From NCBI RefSeq assembly GCF_015291665.1, contig NZ_CP030048.1, forward strand, positions 3,534,001 to 3,598,000: a DNA stretch of 64,000 nt, given 5' to 3'. The notes beneath the pieces were generated by a model that saw nothing but the letters and a program-made list of their open reading frames with translations, made no database searches and was not told the origin of the DNA. Shown here one piece after another: positions 39,695 to 50,701 of the stretch. Source of the stretch: Bradyrhizobium sp. CCBAU 53338. Lineage in GTDB: Bacteria > Pseudomonadota > Alphaproteobacteria > Rhizobiales > Xanthobacteraceae. The position numbers and the translations under genes are program-made. The stretch's first letter is position 1, and every line of letters begins with the position of its first letter.

Positions 39695-40935
39695 CACCGC
39701 GCCGCTGCTTCATCCCCGACCATGGCCGGCTGCCGGTCCAGCGCCACTGCGGGCGACAGCCAGATCACCAGCGCCTGCACGCCGAACACGGCGGCTGCGA
39801 GATAGAGACACGCTTCCGCGCTCCACAGGCCGCCGACGATGGCGCCGAGTGCCGAGCCGAGCGGGCGGGCGCCATAGCTCATGATGTTAATCGCGGAGAC
39901 GCGGCCCAGGAGGCGCGGCGGCGTCACCGACTGGCGCAGGGTCGTGGTCGAGATCACCCACAGGATCGGCCCGACGCCGAGCAGGAAGAAGCTCAAGGCC
40001 GCGAGCCACGGCGAGGGCACTACCACGGTCAGCGCCATCACGACAGCAGCGACGAAGCCGGTGACCGGGCCGAGGCCGACCACGGTGCCGAAGGCGATGC
40101 GCTTCATCACGCGCGTTGCGAACAGCGCGCCGATCACCATGCCGACGCCGTACATCGTCAGCACGGTGCCGACACCGGCCGCGGTCAGGCCGAGATGGCG
40201 CACCGCGTAGGGCACGAACACCGCGATCTGCAAGAACCAGCCGGTGTTGAAGATGAACTGCGTGATGAACACCGGCCGCAGCAGCGGATGGTGGAAGACG
40301 AAGCCCGCGCCCTCGCGGATGTCCTGGAACGGATGGCGGCGCGGCACGGGCGCACGTGCCGGCTCATAGAGGCCGGAGAGCAGCACCACGGCGATCGCCG
40401 AGAGCGCCGCGGCAAAGCCGAAGGCCGGGCTCGCGCCCCACCATCCCACCAGTGCGCCGCCGAGTGCGGGCCCGCTGGCAAAGGCGATAGTGCGCGCGAG
40501 CTCGATGCGGGCATTCGCCGCCGGCAGCAGCTCCGCGCTCACCAGCGAGGGTACCAGCGCTGGTGCGGCCACGCTGTAGACCACGGTGCCGCACACGGCC
40601 GTGAAGCCGAGCAGCGCCAGCAGGGGCAGGTTGAGCGCGCCGAGGGCGAGCAGCAGCACGATGGCCGCGAGCGCCACGGCCCGCAGCGCCTCGGCGCCCG
40701 CCATCAGCGAACGGCGGGAGATGCGATCGGCGAGGAGGCCGGCCGGAATCGCGAACAGGACGAAGGGCAGGGTGAGCGCGGTCTGGAGCAGGCCGGTCTG
40801 GCCTTCCGCCACGCCCAGCGTCAGCACCGCGACGATGGGGGCCGCGGCCAGCGCGATCTGTTCGGCCGACTGCGCCGCCAGATTGGACCAGGCGAGGCGG
40901 TTGAAAGTGGCGGGGAGGCGCGGCGAATTTGACAT
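39691..40935 (-). CDS. MFS exporter, EntS-like
   Basis: A 414-residue transporter with twelve predicted helices. It resembles the enterobactin-exporter (MFS_3/EntS) branch: FNRLAWSNLAAQSAEQIALAAAPIVAV at the start, LADRISRRSLMAGAEALRAV near residue 68, and ALLGFTAVCGTVVYSVAAPALVPSLV. Its substrate may be a siderophore or drug; none can be fixed. It is divergent from mntH, and their shared gap contains the candidate manganese operator. Confidence 0.85.
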   Translation of the reverse strand: MSNSPRLPATFNRLAWSNLAAQSAEQIALAAAPIVAVLTLGVAEGQTGLLQTALTLPFVLFAIPAGLLADRISRRSLMAGAEALRAVALAAIVLLLALGALNLPLLALLGFTAVCGTVVYSVAAPALVPSLVSAELLPAANARIELARTIAFASGPALGGALVGWWGASPAFGFAAALSAIAVVLLSGLYEPARAPVPRRHPFQDIREGAGFVFHHPLLRPVFITQFIFNTGWFLQIAVFVPYAVRHLGLTAAGVGTVLTMYGVGMVIGALFATRVMKRIAFGTVVGLGPVTGFVAAVVMALTVVVPSPWLAALSFFLLGVGPILWVISTTTLRQSVTPPRLLGRVSAINIMSYGARPLGSALGAIVGGLWSAEACLYLAAAVFGVQALVIWLSPAVALDRQPAMVGDEAAARC

Positions 40936-41060
40936 GGCTCATTTCCTGCAGAGTCTCGATGGCGCCAGTATCTGCGTCCGGACACGGCCAAACCCACCCG
41001 CTTCCCGACAGGGCGGGGCATAGCAGGGCGGCAGCGGGAACCGGAGCGGCTAGATGCAGT

Positions 41061-41075
41061 TGCAAATGAGTTGCA
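41061..41075. promoter_or_regulatory. Candidate Mur/Fur-type manganese operator of mntH
   Basis: TGCAA-ATGAG-TTGCA is a perfect inverted repeat 30 nt before the mntH ATG, and also a direct repeat of TTGCAA at 11-bp spacing. Rhizobial Mur (manganese-responsive Fur homologue) controls mntH in Bradyrhizobium and binds TGCAA-type sites (from memory). The repeat is seen; the regulator is inferred. Confidence 0.55.
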
Positions 41076-41104
41076 ATAAGGCCCAAGTTCGGTATTCTGC
41101 CCCC

Positions 41105-42457
41105 ATGGACGCCCGCTCGCCCGATCTGACCCAAAATGCCGCCGGCTGGCGCGCTGATGCGCCGACCACCAAGAGCCTGGCCGAGGTGAATGCCACCGTC
41201 TCCATTCCGACGGCGGGGGCGTGGTGGCGGCGACTGCTGGCCTTTGTCGGCCCCGGCTACATGGTCTCGGTCGGCTACATGGACCCCGGCAATTGGGCGA
41301 CCGACCTCGCCGGCGGGTCGAAGTTCGGCTACACGCTGCTCTCGGTCATCCTGCTCTCGAACCTGATGGCGATCCTGCTGCAGTCGCTGGCGGCGCGGCT
41401 CGGCATCGTCACCGACCGCGATCTCGCGCAGGCCTGCCGCGCCACCTATTCGCCGGCTGTGAACTTCCTGCTCTGGCTCGCCTGCGAGGCCGCGATCATC
41501 GCCTGCGATCTCGCCGAGGTCATCGGCACCGCGATCGCGCTCAAACTTCTGTTCGGCATCCCCCTGATCGGCGGCGCGCTGATCGCAGCGCTCGATGCCT
41601 TCCTGCTTCTCGTGCTGATGAACCGCGGCTTCCGTTTTCTCGAAGCCTTCGTGATGGCGCTGCTTGCGGTGATCGCGGTCTGCTTCGCGGTTCAGATCGT
41701 CGCCGCGGCGCCGCCGGTGGCCGAGGTGCTGCGCGGTTTTGCGCCGAAGACCGAGATATTCACCAATTCCGAGATGCTCTACATCGCGATAGGCATCATC
41801 GGCGCGACCGTGATGCCGCATAATCTCTATCTGCACTCCTCGATCGTGCAGACGCGCGCCTATGCGCGCAACGACGAGGGCCGCCGCGAAGCCATCAAAT
41901 GGGCGACGACGGATTCCACCGTCGCGCTGATGCTGGCGCTGTTCATCAACGCCGCGATCCTCGTGGTGGCGGCCGCGACCTTCCACACGAGCGGGCATTC
42001 CGACGTCGCCGAGATCGGCCAGGCCTTCGAGCTGCTCTCGCCGCTGCTCGGTCTCGGTATCGCCTCCACTCTGTTCGCCGTGGCGCTGCTGGCGTCGGGC
42101 CTGAATTCGACCGTCACCGCGACGCTCGCCGGCCAGATCGTGATGGAGGGCTTTCTCGACCTGCGCCTGCCGAGCTGGGCGCGCCGCCTCGTCACGCGCG
42201 GCATCGCCATCATTCCCGTGATTGTCGTCACCGCGATCTATGGTGAGCGTGGCACGGCCGATCTCCTCGTCCTCAGCCAGGTCGTGCTGTCGATGCAGCT
42301 TCCCTTCGCCATCATCCCGCTGGTCCGCTTCGTCTCCGACCGCCGCAAGATGGGGCAGTTCGCGATACCAACATACGTCGCTGCGGCCGCGTGGATCGTC
42401 GCGGGCGTCATCGTGGTTCTGAACGTGAAGTTGCTGGTGGATACGCTGCTTGGGTAA
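41105..42457 (+). CDS. mntH: Nramp-family divalent metal transporter MntH
   Basis: A 450-residue proton-coupled Mn2+ importer. TM1 has [15 protein letters not shown] with the metal-binding DPGN, and TM6 has [14 protein letters not shown] with MPHN. Eleven helices are expected. ATG 41105 is favoured because the alternative ATG at 41054 would place the candidate operator inside the coding sequence and would add 17 unlikely residues. Manganese-dependent repression through the upstream palindrome is likely. Confidence 0.93.
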   Translation: MDARSPDLTQNAAGWRADAPTTKSLAEVNATVSIPTAGAWWRRLLAFVGPGYMVSVGYMDPGNWATDLAGGSKFGYTLLSVILLSNLMAILLQSLAARLGIVTDRDLAQACRATYSPAVNFLLWLACEAAIIACDLAEVIGTAIALKLLFGIPLIGGALIAALDAFLLLVLMNRGFRFLEAFVMALLAVIAVCFAVQIVAAAPPVAEVLRGFAPKTEIFTNSEMLYIAIGIIGATVMPHNLYLHSSIVQTRAYARNDEGRREAIKWATTDSTVALMLALFINAAILVVAAATFHTSGHSDVAEIGQAFELLSPLLGLGIASTLFAVALLASGLNSTVTATLAGQIVMEGFLDLRLPSWARRLVTRGIAIIPVIVVTAIYGERGTADLLVLSQVVLSMQLPFAIIPLVRFVSDRRKMGQFAIPTYVAAAAWIVAGVIVVLNVKLLVDTLLG

Positions 42458-42463
42458 GCGCGC

Positions 42464-43240
42464 TCAGTCCTGCGGCTCGGACGTTGCATCGCCCTGTGCG
42501 TCGATGCGGAGCCAGCCCGAGGGGGCGAGGCGCTGCTGCGGCAGGAAGCGGGCCTTGTAGTCCATCTTCTTGGAGCCCTCGATCCAGTAGCCGAGATAGA
42601 CGTAAGGCAGGCCTTGCCGTCGCGCGCGCGCGATGTGGTCGAGGATCATGAAGGTGCCCATCGAGCGGGAGACCTGGTTCGGCTCGAAGAACGAATAGAC
42701 CATCGACAGCCCATCGCTGAGCACGTCGGTGAGCGCGACCGCGATCAGCTCCTCGCCGCGACCGGTGAGCCCGCTGTCGGGGCCGCGCTTGCGGTACTCG
42801 ATGATGCGGGTCTCGACATGGCTGTCCTCGACCATCATGGCGTAGTCGAGCACGGTCATGTCGGCCATCCCGCCGTGGCGGTGGCGGGCGTCGAGATAGG
42901 CGCGGAACACCGAATATTGCTCCGACGTCGGCACCGCGCTGCGCTGCTCGCCGATGATGTCGGCGTTGCGCGCCATCACCTTGCGGAAGTTGCGGGAGGG
43001 GCGGAACTCGTTGGCGACGACCCGGACCGAGACGCAGGCGCGGCACTGATCGCAAGCCGGCCGGTAGGCGATCGACTGGCTGCGGCGGAACCCGCCATGG
43101 GTCAGGAGGTCGTTGAGGTCACCGGCGCGATCACCCACGAGGTGCGTAAACACCTTGCGCTCATGCCGGCCCGGCAGATACGGGCAGGGGGACGGCGCCG
43201 TGAGGTAAAACTGTGGGGTGTCGCGCGAGTGCTGGGTCAA
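42464..43240 (-). CDS. bpt: Aspartate/glutamate leucyltransferase
   Basis: A 258-residue L/F-transferase-like enzyme of the Ate/Bpt family, which adds Leu from Leu-tRNA to N-terminal Asp or Glu and so marks proteins for ClpAP. Features are [24 protein letters not shown] at the start, the Cys cluster [14 protein letters not shown], and [22 protein letters not shown] near residue 215. The stop faces the mntH stop at 6 bp distance. Confidence 0.93.
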   Translation of the reverse strand: MTQHSRDTPQFYLTAPSPCPYLPGRHERKVFTHLVGDRAGDLNDLLTHGGFRRSQSIAYRPACDQCRACVSVRVVANEFRPSRNFRKVMARNADIIGEQRSAVPTSEQYSVFRAYLDARHRHGGMADMTVLDYAMMVEDSHVETRIIEYRKRGPDSGLTGRGEELIAVALTDVLSDGLSMVYSFFEPNQVSRSMGTFMILDHIARARRQGLPYVYLGYWIEGSKKMDYKARFLPQQRLAPSGWLRIDAQGDATSEPQD

Positions 43241-43359
43241 GGGACGTCGTGGGCCTCCGAAGTGAGTACCAGCATCGCGCTACGAAAGCCCCTGGTCAAT
43301 CGGTCCGCTCGGCGGATCAGGTCAGTCAGTCTAGCGGATTCCGGTTAGTAGGTTCTTGA

Positions 43360-43905
43360 TCACCAGGTTCTGGCGGTCTGGACTATCGGTGCACGGACCG
43401 AATTGTTGATCACGACCGTTCCCAGCACGAAATCGTGCAACAGGCGCCGGCGTCCGTTGAACAGCCCGACCAGCACCACGAACGGCGACAGGAACGAGAC
43501 CGTCACCCAGAACAGCACCGCATGGGTGGCGCCGAGCACAAAGTAGCCAGGCGCGCCGTACCAGGTGCGCAACTCCAGATCCATGATCCGCATGCCGATC
43601 GTCGCCGACGAAGGCCCGCCGATGCAGGCGCCGTAATATACGATGGCCCAGATCACGGAGGCCGGCCAGGCCAGCCAGAACAGCGCCCAGCCGAGGCCGA
43701 GCGTCACCACGCCGAACACCGCGATGAAGATGTAGCCGAGGATGACGGGAACGGAGATCACGACCATGTCGATCAGGAACGCGAACGCGCGCCGGGTCGC
43801 GACACCGCGGAACAATTCCGGATGCAGATAGGGATCATAGGCGTGCGGCTGCGCTGCGCCGCCATTGCGCCAGGGGCCCGAATTGCCCGAGTTTGAATAC
43901 GACAT
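43360..43905 (-). CDS. RDD-family membrane protein
   Basis: A 181-residue protein. A soluble Ser/Asn/Gly-rich N terminus (about 45 residues) precedes an RDD domain with three membrane helices (RRAFAFLIDMVVISVPV, FGVVTLGLGWALFWLAWP, FVLGATHAVLFWVTVSF) and the RRRLLHDFVLGTVV end typical of the family. The start ATG 43905 follows GGGAG on the minus strand. Function is not known; RDD proteins have been linked to ion transport. Confidence 0.85.
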   Translation of the reverse strand: MSYSNSGNSGPWRNGGAAQPHAYDPYLHPELFRGVATRRAFAFLIDMVVISVPVILGYIFIAVFGVVTLGLGWALFWLAWPASVIWAIVYYGACIGGPSSATIGMRIMDLELRTWYGAPGYFVLGATHAVLFWVTVSFLSPFVVLVGLFNGRRRLLHDFVLGTVVINNSVRAPIVQTARTW

Positions 43906-44032
43906 GGTCCGTTCTCCCAGGGAAAACTCCGCATGGCAGGACATGGGAACAGGCTCTTCCCCTGCCAAGGGCGCAGCGGGATCAACAAGCCGAAATATTC
44001 CGGCGATTCGGGGGCGAAGGTGAGCGCGTGGA

Positions 44033-45722
<1,690 letters not shown>

Positions 45723-45754
45723 GGAAGACGATTTCAACACGCACATTTTCTGGT

Positions 45755-45876
45755 GCCCCGGACGCAGCGCAGCACGCGGTGGCGCGCTGCTGTGCCGGGG
45801 CCCCTCGTATCTACAGCCTGCGTTCCTGGCCCTCTCGTGTCCCGGACCTTCGCTTCGCTCGTCCGGGACACGAGAG
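45755..45876. repeat. Paired intergenic hairpins
   Basis: Hairpin 1 has GCCCCGG / CCGGGGC ends (45755-45801) with an inner GCAGCGC / GCGCTGC stem. Hairpin 2 is a perfect 16-bp stem, CTCTCGTGTCCCGGAC / complement (45832-45876), around a 13-nt loop. They follow a coding end and may terminate transcription; their form is that of dispersed repeats. They occupy the start of the 518-bp gap 45723-46240. Confidence 0.65.
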
Positions 45877-46110
45877 TGGCATTTGTGGAGTCGTGGTGAC
45901 TTGGTTGACCGCTGGTTGCCTCAAATTCGAGGTAACTTTTCATTGACCTGGCGATTTCGGCCACAGCTCTTACGCGAGCGTTTCGAAACGGGGCGGGGCT
46001 GTTCTGGAATGTGACAGCAGGTGCGGACGGAGGGTGAACAGGATCTTGCGACGGTCAACAGACGGTTGCGAAAAGTGCTTGTGGCACAGGCTTAATCCGC
46101 AATTCACTGT

Positions 46111-46145
46111 CTTAAATTCATGATCTCTTTATTCTCTTATTTAAG
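46111..46145. promoter_or_regulatory. AT-rich inverted repeat upstream of the LdtR-like gene
   Basis: CTTAAAT (46111-46117) and ATTTAAG (46139-46145) form a perfect 7-bp inverted repeat across 21 bp of AT-rich sequence, about 95 nt before the regulator ATG. MarR-family proteins commonly autoregulate through such palindromes. A further CTTAAG lies at 46165-46170. Binding is inferred. Confidence 0.4.
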
Positions 46146-46240
46146 CCGATCTTCAAACGCCCCTCTTAAGTTGCACCTATCAGACGGGACAAAAGTTTCG
46201 TCGAATGAGTGTCGATAAAAACGACAACAGGGGAAGTGTC

Positions 46241-46759
46241 ATGATGAAAGCCGTCGCAACTGCGGCAGATACCGCAGAGCGCGTTTCCGGCCCGCAGGGT
46301 TCGGTGCAGTCGCTCTATCTGGAAGCATTGACTCTGGTGGAGCGGCTGCATCGCCGGCTCCTCGACGTGATCAAGGACGAGTTCGATCGTCGTGGCCGCG
46401 CCGACATCAATTCCGTGCAGGCGCTCCTGCTCTATAACATCGGCGACAAGGAGCTGACCGCGGGCGAGCTGCGCACGCGCGGTTACTATCTCGGCTCCAA
46501 CGTCTCCTACAATCTGAAGAAGCTCGTCGAGCTCGGCTTCCTCGATCATCAGCGCTCCCGCGTCGACCGTCGCTCGGTGCGCATTCGCCTGACGCCGCAG
46601 GGCCAGGAAGTCCGCCGTATCGTCGACTCTCTCTACCAGAAGCACGTCAAGACGGTGGAGCAGGTCGGCGGCATCTCCGGCGAGGAGTTCTCGACCCTCA
46701 ACAAGTCGCTGCACCGCCTCGAGCGGTTCTGGACCGACCAGATCCTCTATCGCCTCTGA
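46241..46759 (+). CDS. MarR-family regulator, LdtR-like
   Basis: A 172-residue winged-helix regulator, with DINSVQALLLYNIGDKELTAGELR and then the recognition segment YLGSNVSYNLKKLVELGFLDHQRSRVDRRSVRIRLT, a wing with DRR. It closely fits LdtR of Rhizobiales, which controls an L,D-transpeptidase and stress genes. ATG 46241 is chosen over 46205 because AGGGGAAG lies 4-11 nt before it, while the earlier ATG has no ribosome site. No transpeptidase gene is adjacent in this window. Confidence 0.88.
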   Translation: MMKAVATAADTAERVSGPQGSVQSLYLEALTLVERLHRRLLDVIKDEFDRRGRADINSVQALLLYNIGDKELTAGELRTRGYYLGSNVSYNLKKLVELGFLDHQRSRVDRRSVRIRLTPQGQEVRRIVDSLYQKHVKTVEQVGGISGEEFSTLNKSLHRLERFWTDQILYRL

Positions 46760-46957
46760 TATTCAAGGGATCATAGGCCAAGCCGGCCATCAACAAGACC
46801 GGCAGGCCTCCCGAACGTGCCTACTTCCCCAAGCGCGCCGGCCCGGCTTGCCCCGGACCGGTGCGTTTTGATGTCGTTTCGCGCTTGCGAGAAAATTGGC
46901 CCGATAGGCGGAACCAGCTCCTCGCGTCGCAGTTGTCTCTCCGGATCGGAGGATGCG

Positions 46958-47194
46958 ATGCTGGTCGAGCGCGGGTTGCAGGCAATGAACGTCGAACTCG
47001 TGAGCGATTCCTACGCGATCGCCGCGAATTATCTCCGCCGCTCGGGCGCAATCCCCGACACGCTCGTCACCAACGAGCGCCTGCTCGAGATCATCATCAA
47101 GCTGCTCCAGCACGGCGAATTCAACAAACTCAGGCTCGCCAACAAGGCGATCGCGCGCTTCGAGGCGCAGGCCGGGGCCAGAGCGGTTGCCTGA
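46958..47194 (+). CDS. Small conserved-looking protein, 78 aa
   Basis: A 78-residue soluble, mostly helical protein beginning MLVERGLQAMNVELVSDSYA with DTLVTNERLLEIIIKLLQHGEFNKLRLANKAI. CGGAGGA lies 5-11 nt before the ATG, a strong ribosome site that fixes the start. No domain recognised. Its place between the LdtR-like gene and a second small gene suggests a conserved pair; function unknown. Confidence 0.75.
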   Translation: MLVERGLQAMNVELVSDSYAIAANYLRRSGAIPDTLVTNERLLEIIIKLLQHGEFNKLRLANKAIARFEAQAGARAVA

Positions 47195-47231
47195 TCAAGA
47201 TTCCCAGAATTCTGTACGTCCAGAGGGTGCC

Positions 47232-47453
47232 ATGGAAGCTGCCATTGACCGCATCATGAAGACCTATGACCTGCTCGCCAACAGGACGGCGGCGGCCAGC
47301 GACGAGGCGCGGTTAAAGGTGACGAACTACCTCAATACCCTCATGGAAGCCGGCGAGAAGGACACCCACAGGTTGACGGTCTGCGGCCTGACCTATCTGC
47401 GCCAGCTCGACGGCAGCGTCGACCCCGTGAAGGCGGGGTATACAGGGCTGTAG
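47232..47453 (+). CDS. Small conserved-looking protein, 73 aa
   Basis: A 73-residue helical protein (MEAAIDRIMKTYDLLANRTA, then LKVTNYLNTLMEAGEKDTHRL and one Cys). AGAGGG lies about 7 nt before the ATG. It follows the 78-aa gene by 37 nt on the same strand and is followed by the 292-nt leader of glyA. No family assigned. The helical pattern would suit a small regulator or partner of the neighbouring protein (inference). Confidence 0.7.
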   Translation: MEAAIDRIMKTYDLLANRTAAASDEARLKVTNYLNTLMEAGEKDTHRLTVCGLTYLRQLDGSVDPVKAGYTGL

Positions 47454-47593
47454 ACGAAGCGGCCCGAAGGGCGGCGAGCCCGGGCCAATTCGACCCCTGG
47501 GGGCCACCGGCCCCGGTTCGTCAGGGTAGGATGGCGCAGCCCGCCAACCTGCGCCGGGCAATCCCGTAAGCTTGCGGGGGTTAATCCCCGGCC

Positions 47594-47736
47594 ATCTCCA
47601 CCATATCTGGCATAATTCCCACGCCCGACCCGCAAATGCTTGGCCGGGGCGGGGTGATGTGGTAGATCGCGCTCGCCGCTTCCGATCGCCACACCAAGAC
47701 CCCCGTAGCCCGCCACAAGGCTGCGGCGGTGGAGAT
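47594..47736 (+). promoter_or_regulatory. Candidate structured leader of glyA with anti-Shine-Dalgarno pairing
   Basis: ATCTCCACC (47594-47602) is the exact complement of GGTGGAGAT (47728-47736), which contains the glyA Shine-Dalgarno GGAG, 9-15 nt before the ATG. The enclosed 125 nt have further GC-rich pairing potential, and CCCG-taagctt-CGGG lies just upstream. The pairing would hide the ribosome site. No known riboswitch class was recognised. Confidence 0.4.
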
Positions 47737-47745
47737 ATTCGCAAG

Positions 47746-49044
47746 ATGACCCTCGCCAAGACCGCCTCTGCGCCCGATTCGTTTTTCGCCGCCTCGCTCG
47801 AGCAGGCCGACCCGGAAATCGCTGCCGCCATCAAGGGCGAACTCGGCCGGCAGCGCCATGAAGTCGAGCTGATCGCCTCCGAGAATATTGTCAGCCGGGC
47901 CGTGCTGGAAGCGCAGGGTTCGGTCATGACCAACAAGTATGCAGAGGGTTATCCGGGCGCGCGCTACTATGGCGGTTGTGAGTGGGTCGACGTCGCCGAG
48001 AACCTCGCGATCGATCGCGCCAAGAAGCTGTTCGGCGCCAACTTCGCGAATGTGCAGCCGAACTCCGGCAGCCAGATGAACCAGGCGGTGTTTTTGGCGC
48101 TGCTCCAGCCCGGCGACACCTTCATGGGTCTCGACCTTGCGGCCGGCGGCCATCTCACCCACGGCTCGCCCGTCAACATGAGCGGCAAGTGGTTCAATGC
48201 GTCGCACTACACCGTGCGCCGCGAGGACCAGATCATCGACATGGACGCGGTCGCCAAGCAGGCCGAAGAGGTCAAGCCGAAGCTGATCGTGGCCGGTGGC
48301 TCGGCCTATTCGCGCGCCTGGGATTTCAAGCGCTTCCGCGAGATCGCGGACTCGGTCGGCGCGTACCTGCTGGTCGACATGGCGCACTTCGCCGGTCTCG
48401 TCGCCGGCGGCGTGCATGCCTCGCCGGTGCCCCATGCCCACGTCACCACGACGACGACGCACAAATCGCTGCGCGGTCCGCGCGGCGGCCTGATCCTCAG
48501 CAACGACGAAGTGCTGGCCAAGAAGCTCAACTCGGCGATCTTCCCAGGCCTGCAGGGCGGCCCGCTGATGCACGTGATCGCGGCGAAGGCGGTCGCCTTC
48601 GGCGAGGCGCTGCGTCCGGACTTCAAGGTCTACGCGAAGAACGTCGTCGAGAACGCCAAGGCGCTGGCCGAGGCGATGAAGAGCCACGGGTTCGATATTG
48701 TCTCCGGCGGCACCGATAACCATCTGATGCTGGTCGACCTCCGGCCGAAGGGCCTGAAGGGCAACGTCTCGGAGAAGGCGCTGGTTCGCGCCGCCATCAC
48801 CTGCAACAAGAATGGCATTCCGTTCGACCCCGAAAAGCCGTTCGTCACCTCGGGCCTGCGTCTCGGCACGCCCGCGGCGACGACCCGCGGCTTCGGCGTC
48901 GCTGAATTCCAGCAGGTCGGCGGCATGATCGCCGAGGTCCTCAATGCAATCGCGCAGTCCGACGACGGCAAGGCGCCGCTGGTCGAGGCCGCGATCAAGG
49001 AACGGGTCAAGGCGCTCACCGATCGGTTCCCGATCTATCAGTAA
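47746..49044 (+). CDS. glyA: Serine hydroxymethyltransferase
   Basis: A 432-residue PLP enzyme that interconverts serine and glycine with tetrahydrofolate. Motifs include [49 protein letters not shown] and the PLP-lysine segment [16 protein letters not shown]. It leads a run of genes of one-carbon, nucleotide and flavin metabolism. A GGAG ribosome site precedes the ATG and may be masked by leader pairing. Confidence 0.97.
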   Translation: MTLAKTASAPDSFFAASLEQADPEIAAAIKGELGRQRHEVELIASENIVSRAVLEAQGSVMTNKYAEGYPGARYYGGCEWVDVAENLAIDRAKKLFGANFANVQPNSGSQMNQAVFLALLQPGDTFMGLDLAAGGHLTHGSPVNMSGKWFNASHYTVRREDQIIDMDAVAKQAEEVKPKLIVAGGSAYSRAWDFKRFREIADSVGAYLLVDMAHFAGLVAGGVHASPVPHAHVTTTTTHKSLRGPRGGLILSNDEVLAKKLNSAIFPGLQGGPLMHVIAAKAVAFGEALRPDFKVYAKNVVENAKALAEAMKSHGFDIVSGGTDNHLMLVDLRPKGLKGNVSEKALVRAAITCNKNGIPFDPEKPFVTSGLRLGTPAATTRGFGVAEFQQVGGMIAEVLNAIAQSDDGKAPLVEAAIKERVKALTDRFPIYQ

Positions 49045-49072
49045 GGCCAAGAAAGCTGGTTAAGGTCAACGG

Positions 49073-49555
49073 ATGCGCTGCCCGAACTGCAACAGTCTCG
49101 ATACGCAGGTAAAGGACTCGCGTCCGACCGAGGACTCTTCCGTCATCCGCAGGCGGCGCGTGTGCGTCGCCTGCAATTTCCGCTTCACCACCTTCGAGCG
49201 CGTGCAGTTGCGCGAGCTCACGGTAATCAAGCGCAACGGCCGTCGCGTGCCGTTCGATCGCGACAAGCTGATGCGTTCGGTGTCGATCAGCCTGCGCAAG
49301 CGGCCGGTCGAGCCTGAAAGGGTGGAGAAGATGGTCTCCACCATCGTGCGCGAGCTCGAGACCGGCGGTGAGGCCGAGATCTCCTCCGAGGTGATCGGCG
49401 AGACCGTGATGGAGCATCTGCGTACGCTCGACGACGTCGCCTATGTGCGCTTCGCCTCCGTCTATCGAAATTTTCGCGAGGCCAAGGATTTCGCCGACGT
49501 GCTCGGTGAGTTGTCCGGTGAGGAGGAAGCGCGGCTCGCCGCGATCCGCAAATGA
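49073..49555 (+). CDS. nrdR: Ribonucleotide reductase repressor NrdR
   Basis: A 160-residue regulator with an N-terminal zinc ribbon ([17 protein letters not shown], then [17 protein letters not shown]) and an ATP-cone domain ([19 protein letters not shown]). It senses ATP/dATP and represses ribonucleotide reductase genes. It is 28 nt after glyA and overlaps ribD by 4 nt (ATGA), a common arrangement. Confidence 0.97.
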   Translation: MRCPNCNSLDTQVKDSRPTEDSSVIRRRRVCVACNFRFTTFERVQLRELTVIKRNGRRVPFDRDKLMRSVSISLRKRPVEPERVEKMVSTIVRELETGGEAEISSEVIGETVMEHLRTLDDVAYVRFASVYRNFREAKDFADVLGELSGEEEARLAAIRK

Positions 49556-50700
49556 TCTTCCGCATCCTGGAGGATCAGTTCGCCGCGAGGATCCGCGAGT
49601 CCAAGGACGCCGATCGCCGCTTCATGCAGCTGGCGTTGGCGCTCGGTCGGCGCGGGCAGGGGCGCACCTGGCCCAATCCGGCCGTGGGGGCCGTCATCGT
49701 CAAGGACGGTGTCATCGTTGGCCGCGGCTGGACGCAAGCAGGTGGACGGCCGCATGCGGAGCCTGAAGCGTTACGGCGCGCAGGCGAGGCGGCGCGCGGC
49801 GCCACGCTCTACGTGACGCTCGAGCCCTGCTCGCATTTCGGCAAGTCGCCGCCCTGCGCCGACGCGGTGATCGCCGCCGGTATCGCGCGCGTGGTGGCGG
49901 CGATCGAGGATCCCAATCCCGAGGTCGCGGGGCAAGGCCATGCGCGCCTTCGCGCTGCCGGCATTGCCGTGGACGTGGGCCTGTGCGCGGCGGAGGCCGC
50001 GTTCGACCATGCCGGTCATTTCCGCCGTATCCGCGACAAGCGCCCGCACGTGATCCTGAAGCTTGCGGTCTCGCCCGACGGCAAGATTGGCGCTGAAGGC
50101 GGCAAGCCGCTCGCGATCACCGGCGAGGCCGTGCGCGACCGCGTGCATCTGTTGCGTGCGCAGAGCGACGCCGTCCTGGTCGGCATCGGCACGGTATTGG
50201 CGGACGATCCGCAGCTCAACTGCCGCTTGCCGGGCATGGAAGCGCGTTCTCCGGTCCGCGTGGTGCTCGACCAGAGCCTGCGTATCCCGGCCTCGAGCCG
50301 GCTCGTACGCTCCGCGCGCGAGACGCCGCTTTGGGTGATCGGCTCGGAGCTTGCGGAAGCGGCCGCTGCGACACGTCTCGGCGCGGCCGGTGCGCAAATC
50401 ATGCGCATGCCGCCGAACGGTGCGGCCGGCCTCGACCTTCCGGCCGTGCTGCATGCGCTGGCCGAGAAGGGCATCACGCGGCTGATGGTCGAGGGCGGCA
50501 GCCGCGTTGCGGCGTCCTTCGTAACGGCTGACCTCGTCGACGAGATCTGGCTGTTCCGCGGCGCGGAAGAGGTGGGCGCTGGTGGGGTCGATGCACTCGA
50601 TGCATTGCCCCTGTCGAAAATCACGCAGTCGCAGGCCTACGAGGTTCATGCTAGCGAGACATTCGGCCACGATACTCTCACCATCTACGAGCGCGCCTAA
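49552..50700 (+). CDS. ribD: Riboflavin biosynthesis deaminase/reductase RibD
   Basis: A 382-residue bifunctional enzyme. The N-terminal deaminase has [11 protein letters not shown] and [17 protein letters not shown] (zinc-binding His and two Cys). The C-terminal reductase has [28 protein letters not shown] and [11 protein letters not shown]. It carries out steps two and three after GTP cyclohydrolase II. The start overlaps the nrdR stop; ribE follows with 1 nt between. No FMN riboswitch is seen upstream. Confidence 0.96.
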   Translation: MIFRILEDQFAARIRESKDADRRFMQLALALGRRGQGRTWPNPAVGAVIVKDGVIVGRGWTQAGGRPHAEPEALRRAGEAARGATLYVTLEPCSHFGKSPPCADAVIAAGIARVVAAIEDPNPEVAGQGHARLRAAGIAVDVGLCAAEAAFDHAGHFRRIRDKRPHVILKLAVSPDGKIGAEGGKPLAITGEAVRDRVHLLRAQSDAVLVGIGTVLADDPQLNCRLPGMEARSPVRVVLDQSLRIPASSRLVRSARETPLWVIGSELAEAAAATRLGAAGAQIMRMPPNGAAGLDLPAVLHALAEKGITRLMVEGGSRVAASFVTADLVDEIWLFRGAEEVGAGGVDALDALPLSKITQSQAYEVHASETFGHDTLTIYERA

Positions 50701-50701
50701 C

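Noticed and set aside
47530..47580. Segment resembling the 5' half of a tRNA (GGCGCAGCCC) before glyA
   Set aside because: No acceptor complement or T arm could be found; treated as part of the glyA leader.
47581..49050. 489-residue open frame antisense to glyA
   Set aside because: Shadow frame; crosses the glyA leader without a ribosome site.
49360..49560. FMN riboswitch upstream of ribD
   Set aside because: No RFN-type conserved segments; ribD starts inside nrdR by a 4-nt overlap, leaving no leader.
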